NCBI RefSeq assembly: GCF_023639785.1
Contig: NZ_CP098325.1
Coordinates: 2,480,001 to 2,544,000, forward strand
Direction: 5' to 3'
Length of the DNA: 64,000 nt
Origin: Leclercia adecarboxylata
Lineage (GTDB): Bacteria > Pseudomonadota > Gammaproteobacteria > Enterobacterales > Enterobacteriaceae
The notes beneath the pieces were generated by a model. It worked only from the letters and a program-made list of their open reading frames with translations, was not told where the DNA came from and did no database searches. The position numbers and the translations under genes are program-made. Below are positions 53,926 through 63,265 of the stretch, in pieces (position 1 is the stretch's first letter; each line of letters begins with the position of its first letter).

Positions 53926-54507
53926 GTTAGTCGTCTCTTTATAATAGAAAATTTACCTGTTTGTTTCCTAAGGCTAGCATAATCATTTCAGATGCAGCAA
54001 CGAATAACATTACATTTTGAATAGCTATATAATTCACGAAATTAGATATTTTTGCATCTTACATGATCAGCATCACAAAAAAGATTTTCATATTAAGCTT
54101 CAGTGCTTACCTGTTTTGTTAGTCTGTTGAGCAATATAAAACTATTTTCCAGCAGACACGATTATGTGACTTCCGTTTATTATTTAACATTGCTAAGAAT
54201 TTACACTGTGATATTACAGAGTGCGGGTCTCTTATTATTAACACTTCCTGAAGTAAAATCGCCCGGATCGTTGAATACAATGTACCAAATAGATTGTTTT
54301 ACTGGTGATTCCAGCGGATCCTAAGTAGAGCTGGATGAAGGCGATCGGGTCCATCGTGCCCCCGTTTTTTATGCCTCCCGCAAACGTGCCAGCATACGGC
54401 TTCTACTGGTATAAATAATCGCGCATAACAGCAAGTTTCAAATTATCTATTTTCCCTTTTGCATGTTTTTTCAGTGAGGCTTGACTCACGTTCAATGTGC
54501 AGTATTA
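53926..54507. other. AT-rich gap at the right end of the island
   Basis: About 580 bases without a supported gene. It must contain the promoter of the maturase gene on its left side. A 73-codon frame at 54103-54324 lacks a ribosome-binding site and resembles nothing I know; it could be a decayed remnant. Base composition changes from AT-rich to the GC-rich background near 54320-54360, which I take as the right boundary of the inserted segment. Confidence 0.5.
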
Positions 54508-54541
54508 TCTCTTATTGGAGAATATTGTCTCACATATGAGA
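54508..54541. promoter_or_regulatory. Two phased TCTC-N6-GAGA operators
   Basis: TCTC-TTATTG-GAGA at 54508-54521 and TCTC-ACATAT-GAGA at 54528-54541, exactly 20 bp apart, immediately before the XRE-cupin gene (ATG at 54549). The arms are identical and the spacing is two helical turns, as expected for cooperative binding of a dimeric HTH repressor to its own promoter. Confidence 0.7.
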
Positions 54542-54548
54542 AGAGCAT

Positions 54549-55112
54549 ATGAACAATCAGGACTACAGAGAGAGGCTGGCGGCACGTCTGGCGGCGTTAC
54601 GCCTGACGCATAACCTTTCGCTGGAGGATCTCTCCACGGCGTCAGGGATAAGCCGGGCCTCGCTGTCACGCATAGAGCGCGGGGAAGTGAGCCCCACTGC
54701 GGAGGTGCTTAACCAGCTCTGTAGCGTCTACGGCATGACCATGTCCCGGCTGATAAGCGAAGTCGAACAGGTCGCTGACAACCTGTTCAGGGCTGAAGAG
54801 CAGAGCCTGTGGCACGACGAGCAAAGCGGATTTGAAAGACGCCTGTTAATACCGCCGTCGAATCCGTTCCGCTGTGAAATGATTGAGGGGAAATTACGCC
54901 CGGGCGCGTTTATTGAATATCTTCAGCCCCCCGTTCAGGGCCTCGAGCAATATATCTGGCTCTGTGAAGGGGAGTTAATTATTACCATGAACGCGGAAAC
55001 ATGGCATCTGAAAAAAGGTGACAGCCTGCGTTTTCACTTATCGGGCACCTCTTCATTCAGGGCGCATGAAAACCTCGGTGCAAAATACATTCTGGTGGTG
55101 TGTAAATCATGA
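54549..55112 (+). CDS. XRE-family regulator with cupin sensor domain
   Basis: A 187-residue protein. Residues 8-65 are a Cro/CI HTH (LAARLAALRLTHNLSLEDLS, then TASGISRASLSRIERGEVSPTAEVL). Residues about 105-185 form a small cupin barrel (LRPGAFIEYLQPPVQGLEQY, LKKGDSLRFHLSGTSSFRAH). Proteins of this plan (for example YdcN or PuuR in E. coli) are ligand-sensing repressors. Two phased palindromes just upstream suggest autoregulation. The stop overlaps the start of the GNAT gene by four bases (ATGA), making them one operon. Confidence 0.92.
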   Translation: MNNQDYRERLAARLAALRLTHNLSLEDLSTASGISRASLSRIERGEVSPTAEVLNQLCSVYGMTMSRLISEVEQVADNLFRAEEQSLWHDEQSGFERRLLIPPSNPFRCEMIEGKLRPGAFIEYLQPPVQGLEQYIWLCEGELIITMNAETWHLKKGDSLRFHLSGTSSFRAHENLGAKYILVVCKS

Positions 55113-55639
55113 TTGAATATAAACGTCTCTCTGTAGATGATGCCCGGCAACGGTTCTCAGAATTAGGCGATGTCCTGCAGGCGTGTGTAAAAGACGGAGC
55201 GAGCGTGGGTTTTATTGACCCCGACGATCGCCCTGCTATAGATCGCTTCTGGGAAGGTAAGATTTCTGCGCTGGCCAGCCACGAGTGCGATCTGTTCATC
55301 GCCCTGAATAACGGCACGGCCGCCGCCACGGTGATGATTAACTACTGCGCGACGCCCAACGGCCGCCACCGGGCAGAAATTACCAAGCTGCTGGTTCACC
55401 CGCAGTCGCGTCGTCAGGGCATTGCGAGGCAGCTAATGATGCAGGCCGAACTGCGGGCCTGGGAAAAGGGGCTGGTGCTGCTGGTGCTGGACACGCGTAG
55501 CGGCGACGTCGCCAGCGATCTCTACCGCTCCCTTGGGTGGCAGACCGCCGGATCGATCCCCTTTTATGCGCAGTCGGTTGAACACTCCCTGGATTCGACC
55601 ACGTACATGTACAAAGTCAACGAAACCCGTCGGGCATGA
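55109..55639 (+). CDS. GNAT-family acetyltransferase coupled to the XRE-cupin gene
   Basis: A 176-residue GNAT protein. The acetyl-CoA loop is ITKLLVHPQSRRQGIARQLM (Q/R-x-x-G-x-A) near residues 90-112, followed by VLLVLDTRSGDVASDLYRSLGWQ, the typical beta5 and C-terminal strand. The substrate is unknown. Overlap with the regulator gene means both are made together, so the regulator's ligand may be the enzyme's substrate. The C terminus is 25 bases from the paaY stop (convergent). Confidence 0.88.
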   Translation: MIEYKRLSVDDARQRFSELGDVLQACVKDGASVGFIDPDDRPAIDRFWEGKISALASHECDLFIALNNGTAAATVMINYCATPNGRHRAEITKLLVHPQSRRQGIARQLMMQAELRAWEKGLVLLVLDTRSGDVASDLYRSLGWQTAGSIPFYAQSVEHSLDSTTYMYKVNETRRA

Positions 55640-55664
55640 CGACATAAAGACCAGCCCGACGGTG

Positions 55665-56267
55665 CTAAACCTGGCGGGCCGATTTTGGCCGCAGGTTCTC
55701 GTCAAACACCAGCCGCTTGCGATCCGGCTCCACCTCGTGCAGCGGCTCCACCTGATGCATCGTCTGTTTACAGCGATCCACCAGGGTCTGGTACTCCCGG
55801 GTGCCCTGCTGCTTCCACGCTTTCTCCTGCTCGCTGAGCACGCGGATGGCTTTAGCCGGGCTGCCGATAATCAGATGGTCGGCAGGCATTTCCGCTTTCG
55901 CTTTCACAAAGGCCGCCGCGCCGACAATACTGTTCTCGCCGACGATCGCCCCGTCCATGATCACCGCGTTCATCCCCACCAGCGCGTTGCGGCGGATCAC
56001 GCAGCCGTGCAGAATGGCACCATGTCCGATATGCCCCTCCTCTTCCACCACCGTGTCCTGTTCGGGGAAGCCGTGCATGATGCAGTTATCCTGAATATTG
56101 GCCCCGTCTTTCACCACGATGCGGCCAAAATCGCCGCGCAGGCTGGCGTTCGGCCCCACGTAGACCCCCTTGCCGAGGATCACGTCGCCAATCAGGACCG
56201 CTGTCGGGTGGACATAACTCTCTTGTGGAACAACAGGTGTCAGACCATCGATTTGATATACAGGCAC
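55665..56267 (-). CDS. paaY: PaaY, hexapeptide-repeat thioesterase of the phenylacetate pathway
   Basis: A 200-residue left-handed beta-helix protein of the gamma-carbonic anhydrase-like group, close to E. coli PaaY. It hydrolyses toxic ring-derived CoA thioesters and so relieves stalled intermediates. Hexapeptide repeats run from about residue 20 to 120 ([40 protein letters not shown]). Metal-ligand histidines are seen in [21 protein letters not shown]. It lies 10 bases after paaX. Confidence 0.96.
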   Translation of the reverse strand: MPVYQIDGLTPVVPQESYVHPTAVLIGDVILGKGVYVGPNASLRGDFGRIVVKDGANIQDNCIMHGFPEQDTVVEEEGHIGHGAILHGCVIRRNALVGMNAVIMDGAIVGENSIVGAAAFVKAKAEMPADHLIIGSPAKAIRVLSEQEKAWKQQGTREYQTLVDRCKQTMHQVEPLHEVEPDRKRLVFDENLRPKSARQV

Positions 56268-56277
56268 ATAACCTCCG

Positions 56278-57204
56278 TTACGCAGACGTCAGGCCGCCAA
56301 AGCGCTGCCAGTAGGAGCTGCCCGGTGAGGGCAGTTCGCCCACCGAGGTCTCCCCTTTCTCACTGACGAACGCCAGCGCACCCGGCGCCACACGCTGATA
56401 AATGTTGATGCACAGCTGGCGGGCCGTCTGGCCTGCCCAGTGCGACGGGAGTAACTCTTCCGGCAGGAGCGGATCCTTAAGCACCACCCGGCGGTAAAAA
56501 TGGATCAGCAGCAGCTGGATCTGGAAGCAGCGCTCCGGGGTCAGCTCCTCCGGCCTTGCCTCGCGCAGCAGAGGCAGCACCGGACGGAAAGAGTCGATAA
56601 AGGTTTCATACATCAGGTTCTGCTCGCTGAGCTGCCAGCACTCCTCCACCCGGGCGCGCAGCGCGGCGCGGGAGAGCGCCAGCGGGGAATGCGCTTCAAA
56701 GCAGATCACGTTGTCCGCCACGCCCGCTTCATGCAGCAGGGTTTGCACGTCCGCCAGCTGTTGCGACGGCGAGGCCATCAGGCTCGGCGCCAGGGTACCG
56801 AAGCCCTGCCAGATGAGCTGCTTTTTCACATCCGCCAGCGTAGCTTTGTCCATCCCTTCGGAGAGCAGCAGCAGCCACTTGCCGTCCCAGGCCGGAAGCT
56901 CGGCGCGGTAGATTTTGGTCTCGGCCCGACGGGTTAAGCGCAGCCCTTTGTCGCTCAGCCGGTAGAAGCTGCGACGGCCAATGCGGACCACATCCAGCCA
57001 GCCCTCCTTATTCAGACGGAACAGCGCGGTGCGCACGAAGCGCTCGCCAAATCCCATCCCCTCCAGCAGGGCCGCCAGGCTTCCCAGCCAGACTTCACCG
57101 CCGCGATGGGACAGGGCATCACCGTACAGGGAGGAGATCAGCGAGGTGCCGCTGACCGGAACGGAGCTGACTGCGTGCTGGATAAAGGCGTCGAGTTTAC
57201 TCAT
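56278..57204 (-). CDS. paaX: PaaX, phenylacetyl-CoA-responsive repressor
   Basis: About 308 residues from the ATG at 57204, which matches the E. coli start (MSKLD-FIQHAV-); an ATG three codons earlier is in frame. E. coli PaaX has 316 residues; this one ends a little earlier, at FGGLTSA. The winged-helix DNA-binding part is [20 protein letters not shown], then [20 protein letters not shown]. PaaX represses the paa catabolic operons until phenylacetyl-CoA, made by PaaK, releases it. It forms a unit with paaY. Confidence 0.96.
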   Translation of the reverse strand: MSKLDAFIQHAVSSVPVSGTSLISSLYGDALSHRGGEVWLGSLAALLEGMGFGERFVRTALFRLNKEGWLDVVRIGRRSFYRLSDKGLRLTRRAETKIYRAELPAWDGKWLLLLSEGMDKATLADVKKQLIWQGFGTLAPSLMASPSQQLADVQTLLHEAGVADNVICFEAHSPLALSRAALRARVEECWQLSEQNLMYETFIDSFRPVLPLLREARPEELTPERCFQIQLLLIHFYRRVVLKDPLLPEELLPSHWAGQTARQLCINIYQRVAPGALAFVSEKGETSVGELPSPGSSYWQRFGGLTSA

Positions 57205-57263
57205 GTGATTCATTCTGTTGTGATTATTTTTCCGGATGAATCATAGCACAGCTCCATGAAGGG

Positions 57264-57289
57264 GACCCTCTCCAGAAACAGAGAGGGTC
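57264..57289. terminator. Hairpin between paaK and paaX
   Basis: 9-bp arms GACCCTCTC / GAGAGGGTC around an 8-base loop, 12 bases beyond the paaK stop. It lacks a T-run, so it may attenuate rather than fully end transcription of the long catabolic operon before the regulator genes. Confidence 0.45.
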
Positions 57290-57300
57290 AACATGCGGCG

Positions 57301-58641
57301 TTAGCTGTTGGCAGCCGCCTTGCGCAGATCGAAGACACGGCAGGCCTTGCCTTCGGAACGCGGGATACTGCCGCAGTTTACAATAGTCACGTCGGTGGAG
57401 ATCCCCACCATGGATTTGATGCGATGGCGCAGCTGGTGGCAGACGTTGCAGCGCTGCTCGTGGGTCAGCGTCAGGCTGCTCTCTTTCAGCTCGACTTTCA
57501 CCGAAAGCGAATCAAGATGACCGCGACGGTTCACCTCCAGCTGATAGTGCGGCGACAGGTGTTCAAACTTGACGATCTCCTCTTCCAGCTGGGACGGGAA
57601 GACGTTCACGCCGCGGATAATCAGCATGTCGTCGCTGCGCCCGCTGATCCTGTCCATCCGGCGCATGGTACGGGCGGTGCCCGGCAGCAGGCGCGTCAGG
57701 TCGCGGGTGCGGTAGCGGATCACCGGCAGCGCCTCTTTGGTCAGGGTGGTGAACAGCAGTTCGCCCTGCTCGCCATCCGCCAGCGGCGTGCCGTCGTTCG
57801 GGTTGACGATCTCCGGGTAGAAGTGATCTTCCCAGATGGTCGGGCCGTCGGCGGTTTCGATGCACTCCATCGCCACGCCCGGGCCCATCACCTCGGACAG
57901 ACCATAGATATCCAGGGCGGTAATGCCGAGGCGTTTTTCGATTTCCCGGCGCATCGCCAGAGTCCAGGGTTCGGCGCCAAAAACGCCCACGCGGAGGGAA
58001 CATTTGCTGGCATCCCCGCCCATCTGGCGCTCAAGCTCTTCGATCAGGTTGAGGCAGTAGGATGGCGTCACCATGATCATGTCCGGCTGGAAATCGCGGA
58101 TCAGCTGGGCCTGCTTCTCCGTCTGGCCGCCGGACATCGGGATCACCGTTGCGCCCAGGCGCTCGGCACCGTAATGCGCACCCAGACCGCCGGTGAACAG
58201 GCCGTAGCCGTAGGCAACGTGAATTTTGTCCTTCGCACTGCCGCCCGCGGCGCGCAGGGAGCGGGCCACAATATTGGCCCAGTTATCAATGTCGTTTTGC
58301 GTGTAGCCGACCACGGTCGGTTTACCGGTGGTGCCGGAAGAGGCGTGGATACGCACCACCTGCTCCATCGGTACCGCGAAGGTATCAAAAGGATAGTTGT
58401 CGCGCAGATCCTGCTTGGTGGTGCACGGGAACTTGCGGATATCCGCTAACGCTTTGAAATCATCAGGGTGAACGCCCGCCGCATCAAACTTGCGTTTGTA
58501 CATCGGGACGTTTTCATACGCGTGTTTTAAGGTCCACTTCATGCGCTCGGTTTGCAGGGCCTGCAGCTCATCAAGGGAGGCGGTTTCGATGGCATCAAGC
58601 GCTGTGGTGGATGCCATTGTCGTTGCAGTTGTCGTTGTCAT
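57301..58641 (-). CDS. paaK: PaaK, phenylacetate-CoA ligase
   Basis: A 446-residue AMP-forming ligase that makes phenylacetyl-CoA, the first step and inducer of the pathway. The ATP-binding loop is HASSGTTGKPTVVGYT. Further motifs are YGLSEVMGPGVAMEC and ISGRSDDMLIIRGVNVFPSQ. It is otherwise almost identical to E. coli PaaK (437), but the first 15 residues are Thr/Ala-rich (MTTTTATTMASTTALDAIE), encoded by repeated ACA/ACG codons. The second ATG, eight codons in, could be the true start. It lies 28 bases after paaJ. Confidence 0.97.
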   Translation of the reverse strand: MTTTTATTMASTTALDAIETASLDELQALQTERMKWTLKHAYENVPMYKRKFDAAGVHPDDFKALADIRKFPCTTKQDLRDNYPFDTFAVPMEQVVRIHASSGTTGKPTVVGYTQNDIDNWANIVARSLRAAGGSAKDKIHVAYGYGLFTGGLGAHYGAERLGATVIPMSGGQTEKQAQLIRDFQPDMIMVTPSYCLNLIEELERQMGGDASKCSLRVGVFGAEPWTLAMRREIEKRLGITALDIYGLSEVMGPGVAMECIETADGPTIWEDHFYPEIVNPNDGTPLADGEQGELLFTTLTKEALPVIRYRTRDLTRLLPGTARTMRRMDRISGRSDDMLIIRGVNVFPSQLEEEIVKFEHLSPHYQLEVNRRGHLDSLSVKVELKESSLTLTHEQRCNVCHQLRHRIKSMVGISTDVTIVNCGSIPRSEGKACRVFDLRKAAANS

Positions 58642-58669
58642 AGTAGGGTACTCACATTTTTATAATTGT

Positions 58670-59875
58670 TCAGACACGCTCAAGGATCATGGCAATGCCC
58701 TGACCGACACCAATGCACATCGTGCACAGCGCATAGCGCCCTTTACGACGGTGCAGTTCATTGCTGGCGGCCAGCGCCAGACGGGCTCCGCTCATCCCCA
58801 GGGGATGACCCAGGGCGATCGCGCCGCCGTTCGGGTTAACGTGGGCTGCATCGTCCGGCAGCCCCAGCTCGCGCAGGACGCCCAGCGCCTGGGAAGCGAA
58901 GGCTTCATTCAGTTCGATAACGTCCATATCGTTGATGCTCAGCCCGGCGCGCTCCAGCACGCGACGGGTAGCGGGCACCGGGCCGAGGCCCATCAGACGC
59001 GGCTCAACGCCCGCGGTGGCCATCGCCACGATACGGGTGCGCGGCGTTAAGCCCTGCGCGGCCGCCATCTCTTCGCTGGCGATAATCAGCGCTGCGGCGC
59101 CGTCATTTACGCCGGACGCGTTACCGGCGGTGACTACGCCACCCGCGCGGAACGGCGCTTTCAGCCCGGCAAGCATCTCCAGGGTGGTGTCCGGGCGGAG
59201 GTGTTCGTCATGCACCACTTCGGTGACCGCCCCTTTTTTGCCCTTAATCATCACCGGGACGATCTCCTGGGCCAGAATGCCGTTGGCCTGAGCCAGAGCG
59301 GTACGCTGCTGGCTGCGCAGCGCGAAAGCATCCTGGTCTTCACGAGATATTCTTAACAATTCCGCTACATTCTCTGCCGTTTCCGGCATGCTGTCAGAAC
59401 CAAATTGCTGCGCCATGAGCGGGTTCACAAAACGCCAGCCGATGGTGGTATCAAAAATTTCATTCTGGCGCTGGAAGGCGCTGGTGGCTTTACCCATCAC
59501 GAACGGCGCGCGGGACATCGACTCCACGCCCCCGGCGATCATCAGGTCGCCATCACCGGCGCGGATGGCGCGAGCGGCGAAGCCAATCGCATCCAGACCC
59601 GAGCCGCACAGACGGTTCAGGGTGGTGCCGGAGACGGTCTGTGGCAGCCCGGCCAGCAGCAGGGACATACGCGCCACGTTGCGGTTGTCTTCCCCCGCCT
59701 GGTTGGCGCAACCAAAGATCACATCGTCAATGCGCTCCGCATCCAGACCGGGGTTGCGCACCAGCAGTTCCCGCAGCGGGATAGCGCCCAGGTCATCCGC
59801 GCGAACGCCCGATAAGGCCCCGGCATAGCGGCCGATGGGGGTACGGATCCCGTCACAAATAAAGGCGTCACGCAT
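58670..59875 (-). CDS. paaJ: PaaJ, 3-oxoadipyl-CoA / 3-oxo-5,6-dehydrosuberyl-CoA thiolase
   Basis: A 401-residue thiolase that releases acetyl-CoA in the last and a middle step of phenylacetate breakdown. Catalytic Cys90 in [11 protein letters not shown], His in [11 protein letters not shown], second Cys in [13 protein letters not shown]. The length equals E. coli PaaJ (401). Its ATG shares a base with the paaI stop, so translation is coupled. Confidence 0.97.
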   Translation of the reverse strand: MRDAFICDGIRTPIGRYAGALSGVRADDLGAIPLRELLVRNPGLDAERIDDVIFGCANQAGEDNRNVARMSLLLAGLPQTVSGTTLNRLCGSGLDAIGFAARAIRAGDGDLMIAGGVESMSRAPFVMGKATSAFQRQNEIFDTTIGWRFVNPLMAQQFGSDSMPETAENVAELLRISREDQDAFALRSQQRTALAQANGILAQEIVPVMIKGKKGAVTEVVHDEHLRPDTTLEMLAGLKAPFRAGGVVTAGNASGVNDGAAALIIASEEMAAAQGLTPRTRIVAMATAGVEPRLMGLGPVPATRRVLERAGLSINDMDVIELNEAFASQALGVLRELGLPDDAAHVNPNGGAIALGHPLGMSGARLALAASNELHRRKGRYALCTMCIGVGQGIAMILERV

Positions 59876-60297
59876 TATGCTTCTCCTGTAATCGTGCCGC
59901 CGATGCGGTGGGATTTCCCACGGAACAGGGCAACGGTTTTTTGTTGTTGGTTAACGATTTCGATGTCGTACACGCCGGTCAGCTGGCCCTGATGGCGCAC
60001 CTGCGCTTTCGCGGTGAGCTTGTCGTGGGCAAACGCCGGGCGAACAAAATCAATGGTGCATCCCGAGGCCACCGCCGCCAGGCCCTGGCTGTTGCAGGCG
60101 TAAGCGAAGGCGGTATCGGCGAGGGTAAAGAGCTGGCCGCCGTGGCAGCTTTTGTGGCCGTTGAGCATCTGCGGCGTGACGGTCATGGTCAGCACCGCGA
60201 CGCCCTCATCCATCTCGATAATGTCAATGCCGTAGGCCTGGGCGCAGGCGTCGTTCTCATACATGGCGCGGGCGTTGCGCCAGGCGTTATGACTCAT
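59875..60297 (-). CDS. paaI: PaaI, hotdog-fold acyl-CoA thioesterase
   Basis: About 140 residues from the ATG at 60297, the E. coli start ([16 protein letters not shown]). It hydrolyses ring-hydroxylated phenylacetyl-CoA and rescues CoA from dead-end products. Hotdog-fold motif [20 protein letters not shown] carries the catalytic Asp. The C terminus [16 protein letters not shown] is identical to E. coli. The start lies inside paaH (11-base overlap). Confidence 0.96.
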   Translation of the reverse strand: MSHNAWRNARAMYENDACAQAYGIDIIEMDEGVAVLTMTVTPQMLNGHKSCHGGQLFTLADTAFAYACNSQGLAAVASGCTIDFVRPAFAHDKLTAKAQVRHQGQLTGVYDIEIVNQQQKTVALFRGKSHRIGGTITGEA

Positions 60298-61708
60298 AGC
60301 TACTCTCCAGAAGCGCACGCTGGCGCAGCAGGGATGAAGGACGGTAACGCTCTTCGCCGTAGTGGCGTTGCAGGTTTTCCAGAAGGCATAGCAGACGCTG
60401 CCAGCCAAGCTGTTCTCCCCAGGCCAGCGGACCGCGCGGGTAGTTCACCCCGAGGCGCATAGCGGTATCGATATCCTGTTCGCTGGCGACCCCTTTTTGC
60501 AGGGCGTCGAGGGCCTCGTTGACGATCATCGCCACCGTGCGCCAGATAATCAGGCCGGGATAGTCCGCCACCTGCAGCACGCGCTTGCCCTGCTGCTGGA
60601 AGTAGCGCACCGCTTTCAGGGTGGCGGCAGGCGGGTTGCTGGCCGCGGCGGCAATGACCGCCACGTCGCCCTCCTGCCTGTCGAACACCACCACCGGCTG
60701 GCCATAGCGCTTTGCCAGCGCCTGGGCGGTTTCGCCCCGGGTCTCTATCAGCAGCAGGTCGTCAATTTCAGTGACGCCGTCACTTTTCTTCAGCTGATGC
60801 GTGACACTGTAACTATCGCTCACCGTGTCCAGCCAGCTCACCGCAGGCTTGTCGTTACGCCAGTTGTAGACGCCCTGCCCGCTCTTCTTGCCGAAACGCC
60901 CGGCCAGCACCAGCTCCTGCTGCACCAGCGACGGCAGGAAACGGCGCTCCTGCCAGAAGGCGTTAAATACGGAACAGGTGACGGCGAAGTTGACGTCCTG
61001 ACCGATCATGTCGGTCAGCTCCAGCGGCCCCATCGGGAAGCCCGCACCTTCGCGCAGGGCGGCGTCGATAACTTCCGGCGCGGCAACCTGCTCTTCCAGC
61101 GCGCGCCAGGCTTCGGCGTAGTACGGCCGCGCCACGCGGTTAACAATAAAGCCCGGCGTGGACTGGCAGCGCACCGGCTGCTTGCCCCAGCGTTGTGCCA
61201 GTTCGGTCAGCTGGGCCACCACCTCTTCAGAGGTCGCCAGCCCGCTCACCACCTCCACCAGCTTCATCACCGGGGCCGGGTTAAAGAAGTGCAGCCCGGC
61301 CACGCGCTCAGGGTGATGCAGGTCGGCGGCGATAGCGGTGATGGAAATAGACGAGGTGTTGCTGGTCAGCAGCGTTTTAGCCGGGCAGATCTCCGCCAGC
61401 TGCGCGAACAGCGCTTTTTTGACGGCCATCTGTTCGGAGGCGGCTTCAATCACCAGGTCCGCCGCCACCAGCGAGTGAACGTCGGTAACAGGCACCAGGC
61501 GCTGGAGGGTTTGTTCGGCGGCGTGTGCGCTCAGCTTGCCGCGCGCCACGCGGGACTCCAGACGGCTGCGGATGCCGTCGATGGCGCGGGAGATGGCGTC
61601 GGCGTTGATGTCATACACCAGCACCGGATGGCCGTGGCTGGCCGCCACTTCGGCGATCCCTGCCCCCATAATGCCGCTGCCAATGACCGCTACGGTATGA
61701 ATCGTCAT
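60287..61708 (-). CDS. paaH: PaaH, 3-hydroxyadipyl-CoA dehydrogenase
   Basis: A 473-residue NAD-dependent dehydrogenase. The Rossmann motif is GSGIMGAGIAEVAASHGHPV at the N terminus, followed by NTSSISITAIA and the HFFNPAPVMKLVEVV catalytic segment. It has two C-terminal 3HCDH domains, the second ending with MRLGVNYPRGPLAWGEQLG. It oxidises 3-hydroxyadipyl-CoA to 3-oxoadipyl-CoA before PaaJ. E. coli PaaH has 475 residues. One base separates it from paaG. Confidence 0.97.
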   Translation of the reverse strand: MTIHTVAVIGSGIMGAGIAEVAASHGHPVLVYDINADAISRAIDGIRSRLESRVARGKLSAHAAEQTLQRLVPVTDVHSLVAADLVIEAASEQMAVKKALFAQLAEICPAKTLLTSNTSSISITAIAADLHHPERVAGLHFFNPAPVMKLVEVVSGLATSEEVVAQLTELAQRWGKQPVRCQSTPGFIVNRVARPYYAEAWRALEEQVAAPEVIDAALREGAGFPMGPLELTDMIGQDVNFAVTCSVFNAFWQERRFLPSLVQQELVLAGRFGKKSGQGVYNWRNDKPAVSWLDTVSDSYSVTHQLKKSDGVTEIDDLLLIETRGETAQALAKRYGQPVVVFDRQEGDVAVIAAAASNPPAATLKAVRYFQQQGKRVLQVADYPGLIIWRTVAMIVNEALDALQKGVASEQDIDTAMRLGVNYPRGPLAWGEQLGWQRLLCLLENLQRHYGEERYRPSSLLRQRALLESSYES

Positions 61709-61709
61709 C

Positions 61710-62495
61710 TTATTTCCCCGTAAACTGCGGTGCGCGTTTGTTGAGGAAGGCGCTGACCCCTTCCCGGTAGTCGGCGCTGCGTCCGGCCAGGCGCTGATAG
61801 TCGCGTTCCAGATCCAGCTGCGCGTCCAGGGTGTTGGTTTCCGCGGCGTTGATAGCCTGCTTGATCAGACCTAAGCCGAAGGTCGGCTGTGAAGCCAGGT
61901 GCACAGCCAGCTGGCGGGCGGTGTCGGTCAGTTCGGCGTCATCCACCACCTGCCAGATCATCCCCCAGGCGTGGGCCTGCTCAGCGCTGATTTTCTCCCC
62001 CAGTAGCGCCAGACCCATCGCCCGGGCGCGGCCCGTCAGGCGCGGCAGCAGCCAGGTACCGCCAGAATCCGGCACCAGACCGAGCTTGCTGAAGGCCATC
62101 ACAAAGTTAGCCGAGCGGGCGGCGATGACGATATCGCAGCCCAGCGCCAGCGTGGCCCCGGCACCGGCAGCCACGCCGTTCACCGCGCAGATCACGGGCT
62201 TGGGCAGTGTTGCCAGACGACGCACCAGCGGGTTGTAAAATTTCTCCACCGACATGCCGAGATCCGGTGCCGGGCTGTTCGGGTCGACGTTACGGTCGTT
62301 CAGATCCTGTCCGGCGCAAAAACCGCGACCGGCACCGGTGAACAGCAGGCAGCGAACGGTATCGTCGCGCTCCGCCTGCTTCAGGCACGCTGCCAGCTGC
62401 TGGTGCATCTCCTCATTGAAGCTGTTGAGTCGCTCCGGGCGGTTCAGGGTAATGGTCATTACGCCCTGCTCAACGTGACTCAGAATGAAATCCAT
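61710..62495 (-). CDS. paaG: PaaG, 1,2-epoxyphenylacetyl-CoA isomerase
   Basis: A 261-residue crotonase-family protein. It isomerises the ring epoxide to the seven-membered oxepin-CoA, and also shifts a double bond later in the pathway. The crotonase oxyanion segments are visible as CLLFTGAGRGFCAGQDLNDR and AVNGVAAGAGATLALGCDIV. The position two bases after paaF and the order paaFGH fix its identity against PaaF, the other crotonase. Confidence 0.96.
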   Translation of the reverse strand: MDFILSHVEQGVMTITLNRPERLNSFNEEMHQQLAACLKQAERDDTVRCLLFTGAGRGFCAGQDLNDRNVDPNSPAPDLGMSVEKFYNPLVRRLATLPKPVICAVNGVAAGAGATLALGCDIVIAARSANFVMAFSKLGLVPDSGGTWLLPRLTGRARAMGLALLGEKISAEQAHAWGMIWQVVDDAELTDTARQLAVHLASQPTFGLGLIKQAINAAETNTLDAQLDLERDYQRLAGRSADYREGVSAFLNKRAPQFTGK

Positions 62496-62497
62496 GG

Positions 62498-63265
62498 TTA
62501 GCGTCCTTTAAATTCGGGGGTGCGTTTTTGCAAAAAGGCGTTGATCCCTTCCCGGCGATCCTCGGTGGCCGCCAGCAGGCTAAACAGCTGGCGCTCCTGA
62601 GCCAGTCCGGCGTTCAGCGGCATCTCCTGAGACTGGCGCAGCGCCTGCTTCGCCGCCTGCAATGCCAGCGGGGAGTGGCGCGCCATCAGCACCGCCTGCT
62701 GCAGGGCATATTCCAGGGTCAGGGATTCAGGATGAACATCGCTCACCAGCCCGGCCGCCAGCGCCTGACGGGCAGTGATGCTCTCTCCGGTCAGCACCAT
62801 TTTGCTGGCAAGGGATTTGCCAACGCTGCGGATCAGGCGCTGGGTGCCGCCTGCGCCCGGCATAATGCCTAAGGTAATTTCCGGCAGGCCGAAACGGGCG
62901 TTTTCCCCGGCGATGACCAGATCGCAGAGCAGCGCCAGCTCGCAGCCCGCCCCGAGGGCATAGCCGTTAACGGCGGCAATCAGCGGCTTGTTGAAGGCGT
63001 TGATCCGCGCCCAAAGCTGGGGGCGAATGTCGTTCAGGGTGGCGGGAAGATCTTTTTCCGCCATCTCGTTCAGATCGGCCCCGGCGGCGAAGACGCGCTC
63101 GTTGCCAGAGATCACGCACACCGCGATCTCGCTGTCCGTCGCGGCAGCTTCGAGGGTGGTTGCCAGCTCGCTCAGCAGGGCATTGTTCAGGGCGTTGCGG
63201 GCCGCCGGACGGTTAAGTGTCAGGTGCAGCACCCGTCCGTGACGGGCGATAATCAGATCGCTCAT
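62498..63265 (-). CDS. paaF: PaaF, 2,3-dehydroadipyl-CoA hydratase
   Basis: A 255-residue crotonase-family enoyl-CoA hydratase, same length as in E. coli. It adds water to 2,3-dehydroadipyl-CoA ahead of PaaH. Motifs: [40 protein letters not shown] and [20 protein letters not shown] with the catalytic Glu pair. Its ATG overlaps the paaE stop by four bases. Confidence 0.96.
   Translation of the reverse strand: MSDLIIARHGRVLHLTLNRPAARNALNNALLSELATTLEAAATDSEIAVCVISGNERVFAAGADLNEMAEKDLPATLNDIRPQLWARINAFNKPLIAAVNGYALGAGCELALLCDLVIAGENARFGLPEITLGIMPGAGGTQRLIRSVGKSLASKMVLTGESITARQALAAGLVSDVHPESLTLEYALQQAVLMARHSPLALQAAKQALRQSQEMPLNAGLAQERQLFSLLAATEDRREGINAFLQKRTPEFKGR

Noticed and set aside
46594..54320. 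Island borders as prophage or IS attachment sites
   Set aside because: I looked for an integrase, transposase, tRNA and flanking direct repeats and found none; only the base-composition change supports insertion.
54103..54324. 73-codon frame in the AT-rich gap
   Set aside because: No ribosome-binding site or family likeness; kept only as a possible remnant in the gap description.
60497..61723. 408-codon plus-strand frame opposite paaH
   Set aside because: Shadow of a well-identified gene.
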